A model generated the notes under the pieces. That model had not been told where the DNA came from, made no database searches, and worked only from the letters and a program-made list of their open reading frames with translations. Shown one piece after another: positions 1-5,580 of a DNA stretch of 5,580 nt (positions are counted from its first letter, which is position 1; each line of letters begins with the position of its first letter). The stretch covers positions 1 through 5,580 of the forward strand of contig JAISRQ010000117.1 in assembly GCA_031273545.1 (NCBI GenBank). The letters run 5' to 3'. The position numbers were made by a program, and so were the translations under genes. The stretch comes from Holosporales bacterium (GTDB lineage: Bacteria > Pseudomonadota > Alphaproteobacteria > BNTO01).

Positions 1-39
1 ACAATCGTCGCAGATAGAGCAATCACCCCATTTGAGGCA
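1..39 (-). other. Four-cysteine cluster at the window edge (1848-1860)
   Basis: The last residues read C-LKWGD-C-SI-C-DD-C, that is C-x5-C-x2-C-x2-C, directly after a helix ending in IYNAWKTSQ. This is the most concentrated Cys group in the window, and it is cut by the window edge, so further cysteines may follow. The spacing could serve a Zn or Fe-S site or a disulphide knot. It may also be the opening of another Cys-helix unit like the one at 1361. Confidence 0.6.
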
Positions 40-3000
40 TTGAGACGTCTTCCAGGCGTTGTATATTTTTCTGAATCCCTCCCCTTGAAGTTTTAGAATA
101 GAACCGACCTGAAAAATCAACGCCGCCCCTTTTTCCTCTGCAATAAATCTATCTGTGTCTACTTTTGTTCGGATAGCTTCAGCATGCGTATAAGATATTG
201 CGAGCACTTCCGCTATGCCTTTAAACTGTTGCAATAGCGCATCAGGACCAGAAGAAAACTCCAACGACTCATATCCGGTACCATCCGTTTTATCTTCAGT
301 ATCATCATATTTCAAACCAACGACCGAAAAAGCACGCTCTAACACAGACTTGAACGTCTCATTAAACGCTTTCAAATAAGGCAAAACATTTGCCATTTGA
401 CAGAACGTCACGTTTGAACTCGCCACTTTTGAAATAAACGTTAACAGCTCATTTAACCCCGAATTTTCTAATGACCCCAAATTTTCTAACGTTACACCGT
501 CCGCACTTTTATTGTACGCATTACTTATTTGTTCAAATACGCTATACGTAAATTCCTCAATTAGATTCTGACCAAAAAACGTAGCTAATCCACTCCCTGT
601 GAGATACTCAAACACTTTGTTCAGTTCACCAATGCGATATTTAAATAGGTTCAACTCCTCTGCAATTTCAGCATCACAATATTTAGCAAGTAATCCCATT
701 AACATTCCAATCTCTGACTTGAGCATTACAAGTGCGCTTTGTTCTTTTCCTTCGACATTGTCGTCAAGTATTGAAGCAAACGCATCATCGAAATTACTAC
801 AACGTGAACAAAAGGCGCCTTGTGTGTGCTGCCCTATTATTGTTAACTCGTCTACTGCTTCAGACAATGTAATTAACAACTTAAGGAAAGGAAATACTTT
901 GGAATAAAAGAACTTCACATCTGATAAACTTTGGTTAATTCGACCCAGCGAAGCGGCCATCTTCGCAACTGTATTTATGCAGCTCCTAACTCCATCAGGT
1001 AATTTGGAACATTCACATATATCAGGGATAGCGATACCTGATGCGACAGATTCACCCAGGTTAGCCTTAAACAAACCATCTATAATGCCTGTTAAAACCG
1101 TATCCCACTCATTCAGGAAAGATTCAATATCCCGTGCTAAGCAATTGTTGTTTTCTAAGTTTTCCAACAATTCCCCAATTTTTGACCATTGAATCAGTTT
1201 TAAATCCTTATTTGGCAGTAACTTAGTTAGGTCCGCCTCTAACTTTGCAGAGAAAGTTTGGACAGCCCCGTTTGAAATAAAGTCTACTAATTGTTCAGAC
1301 GAATACCCCTCTAACACTTCCAAATATTTGGAGATAACATCAGCTTTTTGCGCAACACTGTATGTCTGGAACGCCAGCCTAGAGCAACAAGTCCCTTCTA
1401 GATACGCTACAACCCCTAGCAAATCGCTATACATCTGCTCCAACACAGGAGGAACCTCTTCCAGCATAGACGCTATATCCGTTTTCTCACAAAACATACA
1501 AATATTAATAAGGTCGAAAAGGCTTGGAATCGCTGGAATAAGGCTGCTTACTGCCGAACATAACGATTTCGCTGCATCTACTGTGCTTTGCCGATAATCG
1601 CGAACCTGGCAAGTAGCTGCAACCGTCCACGCGGCGGACATAGACTCTTGTAACATCTTTAGCCTGTTTACCAAACCACGAATAATTACGACTTTATCTG
1701 CGTCTAGATAATCGTTTGGCTCTTCGATTTGCAAACTTGGATTAAACACTTTCAGCATATCTACCGTCGCGCCTTTTACTAAATTGAGCGCATCCAACAG
1801 TTCACCCGCAAATGTAACGTCTATTGAGCAAATATATGGCGATGCATCATTAGCGGGGCGCTGCGTTATCGTTGCGTGGAGGGAGGAAATTTGCCCAGTT
1901 ACATCGTTTATACGCGTAGCAAACGTAGCACTGTCTTCAGCGGATAAATTATTTACAAACGCTGACTGGCTTGCGTCAAATGCACGAGTTAGATACGTGA
2001 CGACGTTTGCGAAATTTCGGACTACGGAGTCCACAGGCTTACAATACTCCAGCTGATTAACCCGGGAGATGAACGCCTTGTGAGCCTCACACAACTTAAA
2101 TATTTCATTAGATAAGTCAAGCGCCTCATTCGAATCACGCGTCCCTACATTAGCAGCCAATTGCAGCATAGCAGATGAGAGACGCTCCCAAGATGGCCTG
2201 ATCACAAAGTGGTCCCGCATAGGTGGCATGCCAGACATAGAACTAGTAAGGTGCTGAACCGTGGCCATGAGCCGGGCCCAGTCTGTTGCAATTTGCAGTT
2301 GGCCATATTCCGGAAGGGCGTGACTTTGTACAGGAACTATAATACCAAAGTCGACAAGCGCGGCCCAGATCCGCTCCTTTGCCGCATTAATTAGTCCTGT
2401 TAGCTCAACATGAGTTGCAGAGCCCGAAGAACTAGAGGCCGCGACGTTTCCTAAGCTTATAATTGCATCCGCTATGTCTATAACTACGTCATCCAAGATG
2501 CGTATCTTTGCTGGGTCAAGATCATCAAAATTTCCACCCCAAAGTGCTAAGGTGCTCTGTCCAAACGAGTCTACAACGTTCACAAGTTCATGAAGCGTCT
2601 GTGAGTAGCGCTTACAACTGTTGCTCTCAATCAAATGAATTATATATTCGAATTCACTAAAGCTTTTAATTACTCGTTCGAATAGTGGGGCGTAATTTAG
2701 TAAATTACACGTTTCACAGTTGTCCTGCTTAAAAGACTGTGTAAATTGCTGTAAACGTTTGCGTGCATTACGTAGCGCTGACCAAAACTGCTTTAGTTCA
2801 TCCACAAATTCCTGGCTATATACAAATAAGTCTACTTGGCTTAGTTGTATTTTAAATTCAGATAATGCCTGAGTGATGTTCCACACAACATTATCCAACA
2901 TTGACTCCATCTCAAATAATGCCTGACATATATTTGGATATTCTGGCTCTGAAGTATTTTGTTGATATTCTGAATTACCTATTTTAGCAAGAATGTCTAT

Positions 3001-5580
3001 AATACGCCCAGCAACAGCATGAAAGGCAGGGAGAATTACACCCTCTGTTTGAGCCGCAATAAGACTGGCTTTGCATGCAAGCGTTGAGTCAGCAGGAATA
3101 TCCTCCAACGAGCTAATAAGTGTATTGGTGGCTGATGTTGCATTCGTTACGAACCCAATCAAAGGTGCGAACTCACTTTCATTCGTCAGCGGGTCAGCCT
3201 TCAGCTTGCTTGTCGCGGACAATATGGCTCCGTGGATTCCTTCCAAGATGACGAAGATCTCAAATTGCTGACGTGGACGTTTGTAGCAACATGTTGGATT
3301 TTTAGCAAGGGCGTCCGCTTCGCCGAGTAAGTTGCCGAGCCCAGCAAGGTTTGCCGAGAGAGAGTTAAACAAGGAAAGCAACGCCTCCTCGGTGTATGGC
3401 AATGTTGCATCGGAGAACTGCGATATTACAGTATCTGGAAGCGCAAACGAACCATTAAACGTTGTGCTAAACGTTGCAGCCAACCCATCAAAAAACGTTT
3501 TTATTCCGCTTAACGCTTCCTTCAACTCGCCAAACTCTTCTGTGTAGCAGCGCTCATTACCATTGCTTCCATCTTCGCTTTCCAATGTTGCAATCAGGCT
3601 AGATAACGAAGACGACATCCCGATTGGCTCACTGGGTTCACCTGGGTCACCTGGGTCACTGGGCTCACCTGACTCACTTAAAAATTTAACTATTTTCCCA
3701 ATATAATCCGCAAATTCCTCCGTTTTAAATACGAGCTCATCCTCGAACGATGCACTAATAATACTTTTAGCGTCCATCCCGGAAAGTTCTAAACCATTCA
3801 CAGCAGTTACATAAGTTCCTAACGCAGTCGTCGCGTCTTTTATAAATCCTTCAATTTTCAACAGATCATCAAAATACTCTAAGCTATACACCTTATGACT
3901 ATGAAGACCCACCAATACCCCACCAATACTGTTTATATACGACCTCACTTCAACCAAGCACAAATTCGCCACCTTGATTGTACTATTCCTCAACAATATA
4001 TTACTGATCATTGCCAATGGCTGAAGTTGTTGATAAATCCTGTACAAGTGCATAGTACTTCTCGCCAAAATCTTCTCCTTATACACAGCAAGAGCTTTTT
4101 CTGAACTTTGCAAATAAGCATCCAAATCGTTTAATTCTTCAAATTTTTCGACCAAAGTGCCCCTATTAATGAAGCATGTCTCACTCCCTCTCAGCACAAC
4201 CATGATTGCGCGGAAGGTTCGGCTATGCTGCGTTAGCGACTCATTTAGTGCGCCCCATGCATCAGCTATTCCCTCGTCATAATACAAATTCAAGTTGCTT
4301 ATACCCTTATCAAACGAGAGAAAATCCTCCGTTGACGCCTCATTCAAGAACAGATCGTTAATCTCACAATGCAACTCTTCAATAGCCTCTGTGTGCTTTT
4401 CTACATCCTGCATTTGCACACCAAGAGCCCTTAGCGTACTCAGCAAGTCAACCCCATATTCGCTAATGCACACGTTATTGACCGTGCCCTCCAACTGTTC
4501 CAACAAATTTTTTGTAACCTCGTGCGTGGACTGAATCGTGCTAGTAAATGCAATCAATCTCTCACACATATTGTTTATTTTTTCAGACTTTCCTAGTACA
4601 TTCTCTGACCTACTCCCTATTACGTATTTACTCATTTGGTGCAAATGATTCTTAGCATTAACATAAACGCCGATGATACTCGTCAATTTACTAATTAGTG
4701 ACTCGCAACACTCCTCATTTTTAAGTATGAACTCCAGCTTCTTCAACATATCAATGGACAGAGTTGGCCAAATGCTCGCATACAGCTCCAAATATTGCGT
4801 CCCAGAATACGCCGGGGCCCCCGATTGTGGGAAAGGATGCGCCCCCATTTCGCGATAAAATTCCATTAAACTGCTGAAGACACCCGCTAAGACAGGATTA
4901 TTACTGTACCTTTCAACCAAAGCCGTATAAATCTTTATGGATATTACATCAAAAATATCGTGATTAATTGCAGATAATTCAGCTATATCTTCATTTATTT
5001 GACATTCCCCATACACAACAAGGGGAATATCCTGTAACTCTGGCGCAGGGATACCTACACTTTCAAAAATCTTTTTAAGCTCAGAAACATACACCCCTAC
5101 ATCAAGATCGGCAATAAAATCAACAAAAGACTTATTCTCGCTAGACTGGCTGACCCAAGCCTCATGGTTTTTCCGGATGTTCGCCTCTATCTCTGCAAAG
5201 CAACCGTCCCCCTTCTCAAGCATATTATCTGTCCAATCAACCTTCGCCAATGCATACAAGAGTGTTCGCACCTTATCTAAATTTTCGCGAAGTGTGCGGA
5301 CGACATGTCCCAACTCAGAATCTTTTGATTGCTCCAGTTTTTCTACCAAAACTTGCGGGTACGCTGTCATTATTGAGCCTTGTGTCGTCACCCTTTTTAA
5401 AAGCTCTTCGCGCGCAACATTGTTGTGTAGTTCGCAGTTTGTCATGTTTGGAAGCTGAGCCACTACTGACTTCAGCGCTTCATGCAACGCAGCGATTGCG
5501 GGCGCAAGCTCTTCCGTCAGCCGAATAATTAGATCTTGACGGTAAGGCATCACAACACCAATTTGAGGAGCAATATTGTG
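1..5580 (-). CDS. Giant helical, cysteine-bearing protein of unknown function (partial, open at both ends)
   Basis: A single frame (codons ending at 5580, 5577 and so on down to 3) is open for all 1,860 codons. A frame this long in sequence of about 43% GC cannot be chance. I do not recognise the family and assign no function. The translation is predominantly amphipathic helix, acidic overall, with about 39 cysteines and about 15 tryptophans, and shows no membrane-length hydrophobic run and no signal peptide. Layout by residue: 1-634 helical and Cys-poorer; 635-652 an acidic Pro/Gly linker; 653-1860 helical and Cys-richer with several CxxC or CC pairs. No kinase, ATPase (Walker), protease or nucleic-acid-binding motif was seen. 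This argues for a structural, scaffold or surface role, but that is inference. The first ATG in frame is at 5548-5550 (residue 11, MPYRQDLII); with no stop or ribosome-binding site upstream it cannot be called the start. There is no stop codon at the other edge. Spectrin-like or other coiled-coil giants are possible relatives by general character only. Confidence 0.93.
454..489 (-). repeat. 18-bp in-frame tandem duplication
   Basis: Bases 454-471 and 472-489 are adjacent 18-mers that match at 16 of 18 positions. They encode LENLGS followed by LENSGL (residues 1698-1709). The unit is six codons, so the frame is kept. High nucleotide identity, with one silent-like and one replacement difference per unit, suggests a fairly recent slippage or duplication event within a loop between helices. 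Confidence 0.8.
676..810 (-). other. CxxC (1591-1594) plus C1635 helical unit
   Basis: C-S-R-C is encoded at bases 799-810. It is followed by a helix starting SNFDDAFASILDD, then by C1635 (bases 676-678) and the next helix, DAEIAEELNLFKYRI. The order and lengths match the units at 955-989 and 1361-1399, though residue identity apart from Cys and hydrophobic positions is low. About 70 residues upstream, C-E-C at 1522/1524 with C1534 may be a variant of the same unit. Confidence 0.5.
1384..1500 (-). other. CxxC (1361-1364) plus CC (1398/1399) helical unit
   Basis: C-M-F-C at bases 1489-1500 opens a helix beginning EKTDIASMLEEV. After about 33 residues it is closed by the adjacent pair C1398-C1399 (bases 1384-1389), followed by the next helix, SRLAFQTYSVAQ. 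This is the clearest example of the unit CxxC, helix, Cys, helix. Two further cysteines lie just upstream (1324 and 1341), giving six cysteines in 76 residues, the densest cluster apart from the window edge. Confidence 0.55.
2092..2613 (-). other. Cysteine-free stretch with a Ser-rich hinge (residues 990-1163)
   Basis: No cysteine occurs between C989 and C1164, the longest such gap in the second region. The stretch holds four tryptophans (ALWGGNFDD, ERIWAALVDF, DWARLMATV and SWERLSSAML), a Ser-rich hinge at 1049-1054 and a Pro/Met/Gly-containing loop (SMSGMPPMRD). It may be a separate domain inserted between Cys-helix units, or units that have lost their cysteines. No known domain was recognised. 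Confidence 0.4.
2707..2718 (-). other. CxxC motif 955-958 (CETC)
   Basis: The four codons encode C-E-T-C. They come after a Lys/Arg-bearing helix (RNARKRLQQFTQSF) and before another helix (NLLNYAPLFERVIKSF), with a further Cys at 989. The arrangement CxxC, about 30-35 residues of helix, then C or CC recurs at 1361-1399 and 1591-1635, which argues that the pair is structural and not accidental. It could be a disulphide knot or part of a metal site. A thioredoxin active site is unlikely because no WCxxC or thioredoxin fold context is present. Confidence 0.6.
3457..3480 (-). repeat. Imperfect 12-bp direct repeat encoding ATFS/TTFN
   Basis: Two adjacent 12-mers starting aaacgttg (3457-3468 and 3469-3480) encode ATFS and TTFN on the minus strand. 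Only the first 8 bases are identical, so this may be local slippage or chance. It lies in a GC-richer, Ser/Thr/Phe-rich part of the protein just after C678. Confidence 0.45.
3625..3678 (-). repeat. Six 9-bp units encoding an acidic [G/S][E/D]P linker
   Basis: On the plus strand six successive 9-mers follow a consensus of tgggtcacc. They read tggctcact, gggttcacc, tgggtcacc, tgggtcact, gggctcacc and tgactcact. On the coding strand they give SES-GEP-SDP-GDP-GEP-SEP (residues 635-652), a Pro-, Gly- and acid-rich run inside otherwise helical protein. The period is a multiple of three, so unit gain or loss keeps the frame, as expected of a coding minisatellite. The likely role is an extended, flexible spacer between the two helical regions. 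The triplet spacing recalls collagen-like Gly-X-Y, but Gly is not invariant and the run is far too short, so a collagen assignment is not made. Confidence 0.85.
3679..5580 (-). other. N-terminal helical region of the giant protein (residues 1-634)
   Basis: This stretch encodes consecutive amphipathic helices such as LTEELAPAIAALHEAL (near residue 18) and VEKHTEAIEELHCEINDLF (near residue 393). Ten cysteines occur (49, 127, 193, 291, 292, 339, 371, 405, 469, 541), about 1.6 per 100 residues. They include one CC pair (291/292) and no CxxC. Most cysteines are followed directly by an amphipathic helix, for example C49-ELHNNVAREELL, C292-ESLISKLTSII and C541-LVEVRSYINSIGGVL. The only Pro/Gly-rich patch before the linker is at about bases 4803-4848 (HPFPQSGAPAYSG), which probably marks a loop between helical bundles. 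No catalytic motif was found. The region boundary is my own, set by the linker that follows. Confidence 0.6.
3908..3929. repeat. Perfect 11-bp tandem repeat inside the coding frame
   Basis: The 11-mer cccaccaatac occurs twice back to back (3908-3918 and 3919-3929). The period is not a multiple of three, so the two copies are read in different frames on the coding strand and give the Gly-rich stretch SIGGVLVG. A recent duplication would have broken the frame, so this is probably coincidence or a compensated old event. Confidence 0.7.

Larger units (their letters stand above)
1..3549 (-). other. Cysteine-richer helical region with degenerate Cys-helix repeats (residues 678-1860)
   Basis: Twenty-nine cysteines occur in 1,183 residues (about 2.5 per 100). 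Many are followed by an amphipathic helix with hydrophobic residues near +5/6, +9/10 and +13. Examples are C678-YTEEFGELKEAL, C765-YKRPRQQFEIFVIL, C836-KASLIAAQTEGVIL, C885-QALFEMESMLDNVV, C989-KRYSQTLHELVNVV, C1180-KPVDSVVRNFANVV, C1251-SIDVTFAGELLDAL, C1364-EKTDIASMLEEV, C1594-SNFDDAFASIL, C1635-DAEIAEELNLFKYRI and C1727-QMANVLPYLKAFNETF. Several spacings are close to 70-75 residues (764 to 836, 885 to 955, 1180 to 1251, 1251 to 1324, 1324 to 1398), and others are near half of that. This looks like an old, diverged helical repeat. Disulphide pairing would suit a secreted or surface protein and metal binding an intracellular one; the sequence does not decide. Confidence 0.5.

Noticed and set aside
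1030..1110. Membrane segment in the hydrophobic patches of the helical regions
   Set aside because: The hydrophobic runs are short (about 8-12 residues) and broken by charged residues, as in amphipathic helices. None reaches membrane length.
1784..2056. Plus-strand open frame of 90 codons
   Set aside because: It is antisense to the continuous minus frame, its translation resembles no family, and like the other short plus-strand frames at 599-907, 977-1192, 1328-1597 and 4295-4534 it is best explained as a shadow.
2860..2928. Repeated ataatgcctga-like words 54 bp apart (QALSEF and QALFEM)
   Set aside because: The match covers only about 10-12 bases in AT-rich coding sequence and does not extend, so chance or shared helix codons explain it.
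3201..3410. Minus-strand open frame of 69 codons
   Set aside because: It is on the coding strand but out of phase with the giant frame, in the GC-richer part where stops are rarer. Nothing suggests programmed frameshifting.
3625..3678. Collagen-like domain
   Set aside because: Only six tripeptides, Gly is replaced by Ser in half of them, and the third position is almost always Pro with an acid before it. This is a linker, not a triple helix.
5177..5528. Two overlapping plus-strand open frames of about 90 codons
   Set aside because: They lie opposite the giant frame, overlap each other in different frames and have Ser/Cys-rich, low-information translations typical of the antisense of helical coding sequence. 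No upstream signal was seen.
1..5580. N-glycosylation sequons (for example NMT, NGS, NIT, NQS, NVT) as evidence of secretion
   Set aside because: About a dozen or so are visible, close to what Asn and Ser/Thr content would give by chance, so they say nothing about location.
1..5580. Introns hidden in the frame
   Set aside because: The frame never closes and helical coding character continues throughout, so there is no need for splicing. An in-frame intron of a multiple of three bases cannot be formally excluded without cDNA.

Overview
The window is occupied from edge to edge by one protein-coding frame on the minus strand. Read from base 5580 down to base 1, it runs 1,860 codons without a stop. 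I checked every triplet, and no in-frame tta, cta or tca occurs on the plus strand. Neither the true start nor the stop lies demonstrably inside the window, so this is an internal piece, or nearly all, of a protein larger than about 200 kDa. No second gene, RNA gene, promoter, terminator, mobile element or CRISPR array could be supported. Short open frames on the plus strand and in other minus frames are antisense or out-of-frame shadows.

The product is not a family I recognise. It looks almost wholly alpha-helical: long amphipathic stretches rich in Leu, Ile, Val, Ala, Glu, Asp, Lys and Ser, few prolines, no signal peptide and no membrane-length hydrophobic segment. Residue numbers count from the 5580 edge. 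Residues 1-634 (bases 3679-5580) are a Cys-poorer helical region. Residues 635-652 (3625-3678) are an acidic Pro/Gly linker of six tandem tripeptides of the form [G/S]-[E/D]-P, encoded by six 9-bp units. Residues 653-1860 (1-3624) are a second helical region, richer in Cys, with CxxC or CC pairs at 764/765, 955/958, 1361/1364, 1398/1399, 1591/1594 and 1854/1857/1860. In both regions many cysteines sit at the start of a predicted helix (C followed by about 15-30 amphipathic residues). In the second region some of them are spaced at about 70-75 residues, which suggests a degenerate, Cys-anchored helical repeat.

Organism: uncertain. GC is in the low to mid 40s percent by eye and varies locally. 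Codon bias is weak, with free use of ATA, AGG, CGA, GGG and the NCG codons (no sign of CpG avoidance). Trp is encoded by TGG and TGA never appears in frame, so the standard code fits. A 5.6-kb intronless frame of helical, Cys-bearing sequence suggests an intron-poor microbial eukaryote (a protist such as a diplomonad, kinetoplastid or piroplasm). A giant gene of a bacterium cannot be excluded, because no gene boundary with a ribosome-binding site or UTR is visible.

The points most worth a second look are the giant unrecognised frame itself, the Cys-helix repeat, the Pro/Glu minisatellite linker, an 18-bp in-frame tandem duplication, a four-Cys cluster at the low-coordinate edge, and a sharp local change in leucine codon choice around 2641-2940.
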